Source: Gracilariopsis chorda
Taxonomy: Eukaryota > Rhodophyta > Florideophyceae > Gracilariales > Gracilariaceae
Assembly (NCBI GenBank): GCA_003194525.1
Contig: NBIV01000340.1
Coordinates: 1 to 64,000, forward strand
DNA length: 64,000 bases
Direction: 5' to 3'
Made by a program: the position numbers and the translations under genes. Shown here in pieces: positions 42,354 through 53,054 of this stretch. The notes beneath the pieces are model-generated. The model worked only from the letters and a program-made list of their open reading frames with translations. It was not told where the DNA came from and searched no databases. Position 1 is the first letter of the stretch. Each line of letters begins with the position of its first letter.

Positions 42354-42807
42354 ACACCATGTGCAGGGTCACACGGTGTGACTTACACCATCAAGCGTAA
42401 CGCATGCTTAACACAGATATCGTAGCGCTACAAACCGCGCTCTCTTACTGTTCATGGTCGACAGCCAATCGAAACAGGCCGGTTTGCATTGCAAACGGGC
42501 CTGTTTCGGTTCGCTGTCGATGCAAGCTTTTGCAACTGCAGAGTCAACTGCTTCAAAACTGCTCAATGAACAGTCTCAAACATGTAGTCGTCTTTAAAAC
42601 AAGTAAGTTAGAGCTGGCCTTGCGATGAAATCATCAAACACCAAACCGTAAGAATACAGCAGATAGCTACCTCTAATGCATCATCAACTGCAGCCAACAC
42701 TGCCATCTCACCCGCCGTCTCACACCACGCCCCGGGTTACACCAACCCCCCACCCCCTTTAGCAATTCCGTCCAAAAAGCGCAAACTCAGCATGGCAAAA
42801 ACTCATG
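42354..42807. other. Spacer with long imperfect hairpin
   Basis: Non-coding. 42458-42520 forms a 63-base inverted repeat with a few mismatches: outer TCGACAGC/GCTGTCGA, middle CGAAACAGGCC/GGCCTGTTTCG, inner GTTTGCA/TGCAAAC. It could be a small RNA hairpin or a terminator-like structure 290 bp downstream of the membrane-protein gene stop. Confidence 0.6.
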
Positions 42808-43492
42808 TCACACCTCTATGCCAGGCGCAACAGCCTCATCCAAAGACTGATCCATCGCAGACCCCTCTCCCACCACATCCTCTCTTTTCACCACCACACC
42901 CTCGTCCCCGATGTACATACCGTCCGTATCAATGTCCAGAGAGCTCATCATAACGGAGAACCCGAGAGCGCCGAAGAAGTACACAGTCACCACCACCGAC
43001 ACTGAAAGCACCGCGACTGCCGGCCATGATTTCTCCTGACATCCCGTTGCGATGAATTTCGCATTGAAGATCAGTCCAAAGAAGAGAAACTTCTCCAACT
43101 TGCACTCTCTCTCAGTACCTTCGCATTCAAGCTCCACCATGTGAAGAACAAACATGAATGGCATCATCAAAGCCCATCCCACCCCATTTGCCAGAAGCAA
43201 AATACGACGAGACTTGCGCAGCGGCTTCAACAGACGCAGAGTACTTTCAAACAACACCACCACTGTACTCACAGACAAAATCAGGCTCAGAGTCATTATA
43301 GTTACAGCAATCCACGTAATGTTCAGCAGACTGTACGCGAAACCAACAAAAGAGAACAGACGACCCCATACTGCGAGGCTCTTCGGTACAGATAGCCGTC
43401 TTGCTGCGTGAAGCACGAACAAATTCCCAGTTGATACCCACGAATACGATTGAAATGATCAACCAGTACGCAGGGTACGTCGACCACTCCAT
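42808..43492 (-). CDS. Multi-pass membrane protein, one frame discontinuity
   Basis: From ATG 43492 (MEWSTYPAYWLIISIVFVG) the frame gives a first membrane helix. The rest (43422-42808) lies +1 relative to it: AWGRLFSFVGF-type helix, WIAVTIMTLSLILSVSTVVV, LLLANGVGWALMMPFMFVLH, FLFFGLIFNAKF and VAVLSVSVVVTVYFFGAL, then an acidic tail. The shift could be a one-base indel near 43435 or a 34-nt GT-AG removal (43466-43433); the latter is unusually short. Six membrane segments in all. No family recognised. Its ATG lies only about 13 bp beyond the point where the neighbouring SWR1-like pseudogene loses homology. Confidence 0.55.
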
Positions 43493-43504
43493 AAACGTGG
43501 GAGT

Positions 43505-45500
43505 ATGAATGGCTTTCGAACAGTTTGGGCATGAAGAAATGCATTAAAGACCAAAAGCTCCGTAACAGAATTTTGCAGAGAAGTACCTGTTAGCAACAGA
43601 CGATGTCTCGATGAGAAGGTTAGTAGTGTTTGCCACCTCTGATATTCAAAGTTCTTGAAGCTATGCACCTCATCCAAGATCAAGTAGTACCACTTCTTCC
43701 GACGTAATATAATGGAATCATGCACCGCCAGGGTGTAGGAGGTGATACACGCATGCAACATATCAGGCCTTGTCCAAACGCGGCGTTTCGCTTTTCGTTC
43801 CTTGACAGAGCCAAAATACATCAAGACCTTGAATCCTGGCACCCATGTTTTGAATTCTACTTCCCAGTTCACCATACCTGAGATCGGAACAACAATGAGG
43901 TGTGGACCCCACACTCCTTTCTCAACAGCCAACCATGCCAAGAGAGCAATATTCTGAATGGTCTTTCCAAGTCCCATGTCATCCGCTAGTATAGCATTGA
44001 GGGTTTTCCGCCAAAGCGCCAGTAGCCATTCCAAACCTCTTCTTTGATAATCTCGAAGGTTTCCACGAAATAGCTTACTTGGTAAATGAGTACTCAAATC
44101 ATGATTTCGAACGACATGTAAAGGAAGTGTTGTACCATTCTCGACAGCTTTTGAGGATTCCTCGACCTGCCCTTTTCCCTGAACGGATGCTGAATGGTTA
44201 GAGTTGCCATTATTTTGTGGTTCGGACAAACATGGCGATTCTCTAGAAAAATGGGTATGATCCTCTTCCTTAATCTTTGTAGACTTTCCATTCATTGAAG
44301 AGTACTTCTCTACCACGCCAGCATTCGTGTTACGGTCTTTGACTACATGTTCAATATTTAAAGATGACATGGTACACCTTTCCTGACCCATTGCCATTCC
44401 TGTATTATCTTCCTTAACCCCACTCTCTACCGGAGAGAGAAGTGTGAATTTCGGATCATTGTTAGCATCCGTAGGCAGAGTGGAAACTTTTGATCCACTC
44501 TGAGGTTTCAATTATAGCGTCTGATCTGCTCTATACACATCAGGGTCTATCCCTTGTTCTCTCAAAATCTCTTCAATGCAGGCTGCTGCCTCGTTGGCCA
44601 GTCTTTGACCCTCGTGTACATCCGGCACGTCTTCAGCCTCCGTAGCTCTTATTGTCTCTTCATCATCAAGAACTTCATCCCAAGATGTAGGCTCATTCAC
44701 GCCTGAATCGTCGACGTCTTTCACTAAGGCTGTATTCGAGTTCTTTTCGGAACAATACTTCTGCGGATCAATACCCTGAGAACGAAGTAAGTCCTCTAGT
44801 GGCAAATCCGCTTGATTTTGTAATGCACGCAACTCGTTTGGATCCCTTTCTTCTTCTGCTTCTGCTATGGCCATAGTTGTTTCATCACCGAAACCATCAG
44901 TGTGCCCTTCGGCAGAGTTATTGGCAGGACTCGAAAAATCAGAGTCACAATCCTCTTGTTTGCTGTTGGCAAGACTCGGAACATAGCCTGTGACGCGGAA
45001 AATGGTTGTAGACTGTTCTCGTAAGCTATTCTCTTAAGGACTGCCTTCTGGAAGAAGAGCACAATCTGCCTTATCCCTGGCATGGTTGTCAACCCTTCCG
45101 TCACCAAAGAATATACGCTTTACCACATTGCAGGCGTCGTTATGATGGATAGCTGCAGGGGGGACTCGGAGCGTAGATGCAAGCTCTGATGAGAGTGCTT
45201 CTGTTTTCTCAAGAAGGTCCTTGAGTTTAGATCGCCTTTCCTTGTCCTGCTGGGCCTTAGTCTTTAAAGCGGCTCTTTAATCAGCAATCTACCCATTTTG
45301 CCTCCAAAACTTCGAGACATCCTTTTCCATAGAAGTTGCAAGTTTTCGAATTGGTTGCAATTCTTCTACTTGAGCTTTAGCTTCACGACGTCTCCGCTGA
45401 TTGTGGTACTGTAAAACCATCTTTGCAATCTTTCTTGACATTCACATTTTCCACTTGCGCTCTCTGATGAAATCGGTAGCCAACCATACTGCTTGTCCAG
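43505..45500 (-). pseudogene. SWR1/SRCAP-type Swi2/Snf2 ATPase pseudogene
   Basis: Read 45500 to 43505. HSA domain: AVWLATDFIRERKWKM, stop, RKIAKMVLQYHNQRRRREAK, then PIRKLATSMEKDVSKFWRQNG, stop. An acidic linker has ALQNQADLPLEDLLRSQGI, as in SWR1. A TAA stop follows at 44512-44514. Then comes the first ATPase lobe: LRDYQRRGLEWLLALW, Walker A DDMGLGKT, GPHLIVVPISGMVNWE, Walker B DEVH and LLTGTSLQNS. An extra T in the run near 43556 breaks ELWSLMHFFMP, and homology ends at FESHSY. The second helicase lobe is absent. SWR1 deposits H2A.Z in chromatin; this copy has at least four stops plus a frameshift and cannot work. An intact gene should exist elsewhere. Confidence 0.88.
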
Positions 45501-45775
45501 AACATAATGGACTTCGGATCGTTGCAGGGAGCATTTTGAACAAGCCACGCCCATTACTTTGCATTACATAGAATTTGCCGCTTCCTACAGAGCTAGTGTT
45601 ACTATATACCTCTATCTGACTCAAGAGATGATTTGAAGTTGTCCAAAACTCTTTCAAACAAAGCGTTTTCTTTTGCACCAACGCCGTGCTCCAACATATC
45701 CTTCACACCTACTATCGCTTCCGGCGCCGACGTAGTACAGCGAGCTTGTGCTTCCATGACTTCAAACTGTAGCCG

Positions 45776-46147
45776 TCACTTTTTCAGTTGTTCTAATTCA
45801 ACTGGAACATTTTGTTGCTGATTTAGGGCCAATACCAGCCCATCTAACCTAACAAAATTAACATCATGCATATATCGCTTTGGTCTCTTTTGTTGGTCAC
45901 GTAAAAACTCATTTCCTGCAAACCTGTACGGGTTGAACCCAAAACGCACCCCTTCTTTCCGTTGAGCAGCACTTTCCAATTCACTTGAAACAAACTGTTT
46001 CAAAATAGGGTGTAGCTGCAGAAAGCAGTACCCGTACATAATATAGGCATGGCGGATGGCAAAACTATCGAACGCTTCTGGATCCCCTTGTCCTGACGCC
46101 TCAAATTTTGCTAAAGTACTGACCATATACGCTTTTGAATTCAGCAA
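45776..46147 (-). pseudogene. Small open relic upstream of the SWR1-like pseudogene
   Basis: 124 codons: FASGQGDPEAF-like start (KFEASGQGDPEAFDSFAIRH), then FGFNPYRFAGNEFLRDQQKR and NQQQNVPVELEQLKK. Same strand as the SWR1-like pseudogene and ending 280 bp before its HSA domain, so it may be remnant N-terminal sequence or another gene piece. Not recognised. Confidence 0.3.
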
Positions 46148-48735
46148 ACTTTCTCTTTAACACATAATCTTCACGAATATAAGGACTGTCAGCATGATTC
46201 AGCATACATATATCATCGGATGTGATACTTTCGGAAAGAGTTGTGTTTGCAGCCGGTTTAAAGGACATTTTATTAAACCACGGCGCGATTTGTTCACTCC
46301 ATGTATCTTCATTCTGCCGATCAAGCTCCTCTCTGGTTTAGCACTCCATCACGTGGGTGTTTGTTGCAGTCATACGTGGGTCCGCAAAAGCGTGAAGCAA
46401 TCTACAATACTCTGCTGCTTCAAAAGCTGTGTGTCGACTTTCGCTGGGAGACGAGTTGTTATAAAAGGATTGTAGCGATGTTTGTTCCACGACAACTTTA
46501 TTTCTGATCAGTTGCAGTGCCGTTTCTTGAATATGATGAATCTGCTCTCTTCCGGACTCAGATTTTCTTATACGAACTGTCGTATGTGCTAAGGATTGAA
46601 TGTGAGTAGAAACATTGTTAGAGCTGGGTACTAAGTTTTGCATTACTTGAATAAAATGAAAATGCGTTTGTTTGCCGCTTTACCATTTTCAAAGATAAAA
46701 TTTTGCGTTTTGTCTCTATCTTCGCGTTAATGGCTCAACTAACTTTGAGCACCTTCAACGCTTTCTTACATTTTGAGTTTCGAAATATGTAGGCATCAAG
46801 TTGATTGCAAGCCTAATGGAGCGTTTTTGGAGGTGGCTGAGTACGGGGTCCAACATTATGTGTATTGGATGTCTGCGGATCAGAGTCTGTCATGTTCGTA
46901 CCAGCGGTTGTTCGTCATTCACAAAGTGCGGCAAGAAAGAGATCATAGTTATTGAAACCACGCAGTTCTAGGTTTGTCATTTGGACTTGTCGGGTGCAAG
47001 CTAGTTTTTGAATAAATGCAACTGTGAAGTGTATTGTTCCTACGTTCAACATTCGTTTAATGTAGGAAGCAACAATCGTGCTCCCTACATTAAACGATGT
47101 CTTGAAAGGTTGGGAGCCTGTAAATACCTGATTGCTCGAGAATGGTTTTCCACTTCGGTTTTGTTTCATTTAACAACTCATAGAACGCCCCTAAATGAAA
47201 GGAATTTCCAAAGCAACGGAAATGGGGCAGAAAGCGATGAGCGCTGACGTTGGCTAGTTTGGTCAGTTAAGTACGGGCCGCAACGTTCTCTTCCATCAAT
47301 ATAACGATGTTCTTGTAGGGGAGATATCGCTGTTGACACAGCCCGATGGGCTGTGATATCGGAAACGTAGTCCGATGGGCATATCGGGAATTACTGTACC
47401 GATGGATCGTTTTAGAACTGGAACGCTCGGCGCCGCTGGCTACCCCTTGATACTGCTGCGACTTCATGGCCGTGCTCTCTGAGACAGTAGAATGAAGCTT
47501 ATAACCATTGGTGACATGAACGGTACCTTTCTTGGATTCAATTCAGGCGTCAAGTACTATACAATCCTTTTGTTTTGCAAATGAATTTGGAACTTGAAAC
47601 CCTCGAGTTCATTGCTTCGGATTCAAGTGTAAGCCAGAAAGAAGACGGATAATGACGAAATAGTTCTACTGCTTGGGCCAATTTTTGTCTTTCTATTTGC
47701 TTGTGCTTGATCAGACATCGACTGCGACGGTAAGTTCATAGACTATGGACCATCCACGAGGAACAGAAAACAGCATATCGTGCACACAATCTGCTTTGAA
47801 CGCGGTTACTGAAACCGATAAAGTAGTCCTTGTGTAGCAACGCTTGGTGGCTGGAGGGTTACGCCCCAAACTGCGCGAGGGATGGATACGTGTTCATTTC
47901 TTCTCTTCTGTCGAAGAACAAAGCAACAGTGTAGCGCATACATTTAAGAATATGCACCTTTGATCTATATAACATTGATTGTGACTTATTGCATGGGGTG
48001 CAGTCAAGGTAGAATTGGAGATTAAGGAACCTAAAAATGAGAGCGTACAACTCAAGGACGTCGGATCAGGAAACGCTACACGCTACTTCGGGCGTTCCCA
48101 AAGGTATTCGCAAATCCCAAACCCCAGACGCTGTCGGTCCGTGAGGAGCTGTAGTGTTCACAGGGGCACAGTTTAGGCAATTCGGGCTAACGTCGGTGAA
48201 TCTGACCGAAAACCGTGTTCTTTATGTCAACTTAATCAACCTGCTTTTTAGCACAGAGAACTGCCGAGCAGAATGAGAAGCACACACACCAAGTGTTTTA
48301 TGTTTGAATCTTGAACTTGTAGGATATGACACCATTCTGGCTTGGATAGAACCATCAGAAGCGCTGCGGTATTGAAGAAGTGCTGCAAAGATCCTCGCAG
48401 TCCGCTCATATTGCACTCGTCTTGCTCAAATCGAAAGAGAGCTCCATAGAAATTCCGTCCTTGCTCTTTTGGCTTGGGATTGCTTCTATGCTCGCATCAC
48501 ACTACTCATAGCAAGAGCGCTTCTTCACATGGCACTGAAGATTTTCTTTGTACCAAGAGTAAGGCTATGCCAGTTCTATAATTAAAGTAAACCATAATGC
48601 TGACGCCTCTGTTTCTCTGCAATGTCCTGTCGCTAACATGTAGCATCTCCCACCTTTGGTGCATGAGAAATGATTCCTGTTTTCAGTAGCACCATCTCAA
48701 TACGCCTGAGCGTCTTGGCACTAATCTTTCTACGC
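46148..48735. other. 2.6-kb region without recognisable genes
   Basis: Only short frames. Two hairpins stand out: arms CGTTTAATGTAGG at 47054-47066 and its complement at 47084-47096 (17-nt loop), and CACAGCCC-GAT-GGGCTGTG at 47337-47355 (8-bp stem, 3-nt loop). The latter resembles the stem-loops in the gypsy element. 48490-48735 is the 3' flank of the glucan lyase gene. Confidence 0.4.
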
Positions 48736-51700
48736 CTACGTAATGGTAATCACAGCGTCTTGCAGAACCAGGTTTGGCAACTTCATCCACAGAGAAGACG
48801 TATCATTGTCAGCCCAGTATTCTCCAACACCTCCATCACTGAACAAAGCTGCCCTCGAGTTCGCAGAGGTCGGTGTCATGTCCTCTTCACCCGCTCCAGA
48901 AGACACGTTAATTTTTGATGCAGTCGTAAGATTACGGATTCGAACGTAGAATGGACCATCAAATACGTATTGATAAGTGTCATACGCAAACTTGATCGTC
49001 GTCGTAACACCTTTCCGTAAGGCTTCGACATTGATAACAGAGAATTTGCCATGGTCCTCAGCATCTGTAGTAATACCGCCATCATCAAGATAACACATAC
49101 CGTCGGCACGGTTGTTTCCAAGAGGGAATACCTCAAACACCAACGGGTCTTTGTCTGTGTACGTGTTCATTGACTTGTTCGAACCGTCCAACGTGTAGCG
49201 GGTAGGGAGAATAGCTCCTTCCCTCACAAATATCGGAGAGTCGCTTTGTGGCACAGAATAGTTCTTAATCATCTGCCCTCCATCCAACGCAGAATCCAGG
49301 CGCTTGGTGTCATAGTCAGGGCCGAATTTGTACCATTTGGTCAGCACAGGCAAGTACAGATCGCGACTGGTTGTATTCTCCCACACAACAGGTGCACACA
49401 AAATACGATATCCATCGTGTCCGCCGAGAAGGAAGTGGTCATCCTGTGCGCCGCGAACGTTTCTGTCGTTGTCGTACATGGAAGCTGCCTTGATAATCGG
49501 TTTCCCGAAAGCCGCATTCTGGTACATAGCAGTGTACAACACCTCCTGCCAGCGGTAACGGAATTCAATGAATTTTCTCAATGTAGCCATCTCGTCCTTG
49601 TACATGTACAGTTCTTGATAGTATTTTCCCTCTTGCTTGCCCTCGACCAACCTACCATAGTGGTTTCTGAACCACGGTAGTAAGCAACCCGCCTGCACGA
49701 ATCTTACCATTAGATCCCCGGGACACACGTTTCGTCCATCATACGAAGTAAAACCTCCAATGTCGGACCCAACTAGTGGAAGGCAAGACATGTTCATGTT
49801 GACGATGTTCGCGATCATCATTTGGAGGTATCTTTGGGAGGAAGAGTTGTCTCCAACCCACATTCCTCCAAAATGCTGGTTGCCAATGTAACCTCCACGA
49901 CTGATAATATAACTGCGGCGGAACTTCGTTAGAGTGTCTGCATTTGCAACAATCCCTTCCTTCCTCGTAGATTCACAGAGTGTGTACGCATGCATATTGC
50001 GTTGAGTGAACATCGGTTCCCTTCCATGATTCTCATATCGCATATCAGTTACGAGAACTTGTGGATGGTAAGATTTCCAATTGTATCGTCCGTTCGAAGG
50101 ATCATTCTCATTCGGCCAGCCGTAAGGTGATCTCGTATCGACTGCGTCGCCAACTTTGTGTGGCATCATAGCTGGAACTGTCATGTCTTGCCAGACGAAA
50201 TCCAGACCAATTTTGAAGAGCTTGCTGTAGTTATCACCCCACCATTCAGCCACACCCGGTCGACCCCAGTCTGGGAAAAGTGCATCACAATTCCCTCCGC
50301 CACCATAGTCCAGATGTCCAATGTACGCATCGCTCGGCCCGTCGTTGGTAGTTCCGAAGTTAGTGTTCGTCAGTGAGTCATTCTTCGTGTACAAACCCTT
50401 CTCCCTCAATGTCTGATTGACTTCGTAATCTGCCCCGCCGTTGTCGTTTCTCAAGAAGCAAGTAACATTCGTCTGACATACAAGGCCTTTGTCATGTGCC
50501 CATTCAAACACCGACTTGTTATTCGAGTCTCCCCCGGTGCCTACCTTATTTGCCGTCCAAAATTCAATCTTCGTGGTGAACACGCGCAAATCTTGTTGCA
50601 TATCCACATCTACGGCTAACCCCTCTAAAGGGAAGTTATTGCTTTGGTAACCTTCGACAATCTCTTGAACAGAGATGTTATTACCACCCTCTGGTCTTTG
50701 CTCTCTCAACAAGGAAGCAATCCCAAAGACTCCCTGAAAGTAACCAAACACATATTTCGGAGGCATTACGGCACGTTTGTTCAGAACTTGGTTCTCAAAC
50801 TCTTTGCCTTGCAGAAGAGAGAACGCTTGGACAACATCCTCAAGACCATCTCCATCACCATACACAAAATGTTGGTCAAATGGACCGCACTGTGCTCCCA
50901 TGTATGCCAAGTTCTCCTCTCCACAGTTCCAGGAAGTACCACCAGTATTCATGTAAGTTTGGGAGACATTATCCATAAACCATCCGTACGAGTACTGTTC
51001 ATCGCTGTTGCCACTGCATCCCTTAACAACTACCCAAGGTGCTGCAAAATACATGGGAATGTAGAAGTTCGGGTCGGAAGGATATCCTGGAGCAATAAGA
51101 TCTGACTGGTTGTAGTTATAGTTGTCATAATTGTAATTTGTCATGGCGATTCCAGTTCGTTCTAAGATGTACTTGTTCCTGTTTTGTTCGGAGTCCCAAA
51201 ACTCGCAGTTTACTTCTCCTGCACCATAGAACCCCTCTTTCCTGTCGGGATCGTTGCGGTAATTTTCATTAACGGAAGCGATGGCAGTGCCGTACAACCT
51301 GTCGACAAACATCAATCCCCGGCACTTGTTCCCTAACGATCCTGCCGGCACTTCATTATTCTCCATGATCCCTTTTCCATCCCTCTTCCTCGTAACTCTA
51401 GTCTTAAAATTGCCATATATGATAACGTTCAGATCCTTGGTCTCAAATTTCAAGAAACCTTCTTTTGTGAAGCCCATCTTAGGATCAAACCCCTTCGACT
51501 GCTCCTGCTTCCGGATCCAATTTAGTTGCTGCTGGAGGATAGGCCCACGATCCACATCGCGAATAGGACCATCAGGGTTGAAGCGAACCCTGAAACAATT
51601 GTTCTTGTATGACGTGACCTGAACCTGAACCGGTTTCTCGAGAGTGAAGGATGGATTGTCGATACGGTCGAAGTTCACATTCATTGTCGCCGTCCAGTCG

Positions 51701-52011
51701 TCAATATCGCCGGGAGTGGAAGATCCGGCAGCAAACCAGTTCGTATTGCTGAGGGGGTCGAAGCGCCACACAGGGACGTAGTCATAAGTGGTGTAATTGA
51801 TATTGTCCGGGTTGTCCTTCCCTCCAGTAACAGCAGTCGGTTTGTCGAACAAAGCGGACATGGATACATTGAGGCGGTTGCTTTTGCGCACAGCTAGACG
51901 CACCGCTGGAACAACCGAATGAATAAGAATGTGTGACCTAAAAATGCCCACACACGTGAAAGTTCTGGCCCCTAGCGCACTAGGCGCCACGAAGGTGAGG
52001 GTTGGATACAT
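48736..52011 (-). CDS. Alpha-1,4-glucan lyase (GH31), plastid/secretory precursor
   Basis: About 1091 aa from ATG 52011 (MYPTLTFVAPSALGARTF); the frame is open 21 codons further but this Met fits known Gracilariopsis precursors. The first ~50 residues look like a targeting peptide. Diagnostic GH31 lyase blocks: DNPDNINYTTYDYVPV, NYNYDNYNYNQSDLIAPGYP, GLAVDVDMQQDLRVF, the nucleophile region LDFVWQDMTVPAMMPH (Asp codon 50185-50187) and LPLVGSDIGGF. It cleaves alpha-1,4-glucans (floridean starch, maltosaccharides) by elimination to 1,5-anhydro-D-fructose, starting the anhydrofructose pathway used under stress. Length and motifs are complete and no intron is needed. Red-algal hallmark; alpha-glucosidase function is unlikely given the lyase-specific WQDMT. 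Confidence 0.96.
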   Translation of the reverse strand: MYPTLTFVAPSALGARTFTCVGIFRSHILIHSVVPAVRLAVRKSNRLNVSMSALFDKPTAVTGGKDNPDNINYTTYDYVPVWRFDPLSNTNWFAAGSSTPGDIDDWTATMNVNFDRIDNPSFTLEKPVQVQVTSYKNNCFRVRFNPDGPIRDVDRGPILQQQLNWIRKQEQSKGFDPKMGFTKEGFLKFETKDLNVIIYGNFKTRVTRKRDGKGIMENNEVPAGSLGNKCRGLMFVDRLYGTAIASVNENYRNDPDRKEGFYGAGEVNCEFWDSEQNRNKYILERTGIAMTNYNYDNYNYNQSDLIAPGYPSDPNFYIPMYFAAPWVVVKGCSGNSDEQYSYGWFMDNVSQTYMNTGGTSWNCGEENLAYMGAQCGPFDQHFVYGDGDGLEDVVQAFSLLQGKEFENQVLNKRAVMPPKYVFGYFQGVFGIASLLREQRPEGGNNISVQEIVEGYQSNNFPLEGLAVDVDMQQDLRVFTTKIEFWTANKVGTGGDSNNKSVFEWAHDKGLVCQTNVTCFLRNDNGGADYEVNQTLREKGLYTKNDSLTNTNFGTTNDGPSDAYIGHLDYGGGGNCDALFPDWGRPGVAEWWGDNYSKLFKIGLDFVWQDMTVPAMMPHKVGDAVDTRSPYGWPNENDPSNGRYNWKSYHPQVLVTDMRYENHGREPMFTQRNMHAYTLCESTRKEGIVANADTLTKFRRSYIISRGGYIGNQHFGGMWVGDNSSSQRYLQMMIANIVNMNMSCLPLVGSDIGGFTSYDGRNVCPGDLMVRFVQAGCLLPWFRNHYGRLVEGKQEGKYYQELYMYKDEMATLRKFIEFRYRWQEVLYTAMYQNAAFGKPIIKAASMYDNDRNVRGAQDDHFLLGGHDGYRILCAPVVWENTTSRDLYLPVLTKWYKFGPDYDTKRLDSALDGGQMIKNYSVPQSDSPIFVREGAILPTRYTLDGSNKSMNTYTDKDPLVFEVFPLGNNRADGMCYLDDGGITTDAEDHGKFSVINVEALRKGVTTTIKFAYDTYQYVFDGPFYVRIRNLTTASKINVSSGAGEEDMTPTSANSRAALFSDGGVGEYWADNDTSSLWMKLPNLVLQDAVITIT

Positions 52012-52127
52012 CTTACGGTCCGGAAGTGCAGGGAAATGTAGACAGCTTGGTACGACTCTCAAAACGGAGGGCACGAAGGCTTGTTGGTTGCTTCAGGATA
52101 CGATGGGCGCATCATCGGATGTCTGCA

Positions 52128-52134
52128 ATTTATA
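52128..52134 (-). promoter_or_regulatory. Candidate TATA box of the glucan lyase gene
   Basis: TATAAAT on the minus strand, 117-123 bp upstream of the chosen ATG, in otherwise mixed sequence. It is the only good TATA match in the proximal upstream region. Confidence 0.4.
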
Positions 52135-53052
52135 CCTGAAAGACCGGAGATGAGATTCAAGATGGAAATAGCTCTTCCACCGTGAAGACGAGGATTCTGC
52201 ACGCTGTATGATATCTGGTAGATATGATAAAACATCTAAAAAAAAGACATCCATTGCTTGCGGAGTAATCGTCTGGACACATGGACGGTGCAGGTAGCAT
52301 TAAAAAATGTCTTGTTTGAATCGATAGGTTAAAACGTTGAGATTTTGTCTGACGAGTTGTTGAGTGGGGGAGAGGTGGAGGAGGGGGGAACAGGATGGGG
52401 GTTGGGAGATTTGTAGGGGTCCCGTAATGGTATATTTCTTTAGCGTTCTGTACCCATTCGAGTGGGTGCAGATTTAGGACAGGGTGGCCGGAGGAACGAT
52501 GATCAGAGATTAGCGACGTGTGTGCCCCTCGGGCATCCGCCGTGTTGAACACCGAGTGGTTACATACAGTATGAGTTACATCGACGAACGAGTGCGACTT
52601 GAGGGGCACGAGAAGTGACAAGATTGGTTCCGAGCCGCATTCGAGATACCCTTGGTAGCTACCAATTTTCGCTTCGAGTGGCCCGTACTTGCACGACTGC
52701 TTGATACATGTAGCCCGTCATTGGTTTCGGCAAGGCAGAAATGCTTGAGAAATGAACGAGATATCTGAATCAAGCGCCTGATAGTTTACGCGAAAAGCAG
52801 CGTGCGCGGACTTGCGTGCGAGAAGGGTATCAGGCGTTGTACCCTCGCGAACCCTCTACGCCAATGGCGTGCGGCGAGAGGCGTGGTGCGGTTGTGGTAA
52901 CAGCCAATGAAGGCGCGCTGCGGCCCAATACTTGGAAGGTGTGGCTGTCGACGTGGCATTGGTGGCATACGCGCAAATCGTGGGTGGCTGGTATGCGTGC
53001 GTAAATGGTACATGTACGACTTGGTGTGCATGACCATGACCCTGACGTGAGG
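52135..53052. other. Upstream region of glucan lyase, non-coding
   Basis: About 0.9 kb. GT-rich tract at 52360-52420 (GGGGGAGAGGTGGAGGAGGGGGG). No gene recognised. Ends at the TA target site of the pogo-like element. Confidence 0.4.
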
Positions 53053-53054
53053 TA

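Noticed and set aside
48743-51622. Several plus-strand frames up to 153 codons inside the glucan lyase gene
   Set aside because: All are antisense to a full-length, motif-complete enzyme gene.
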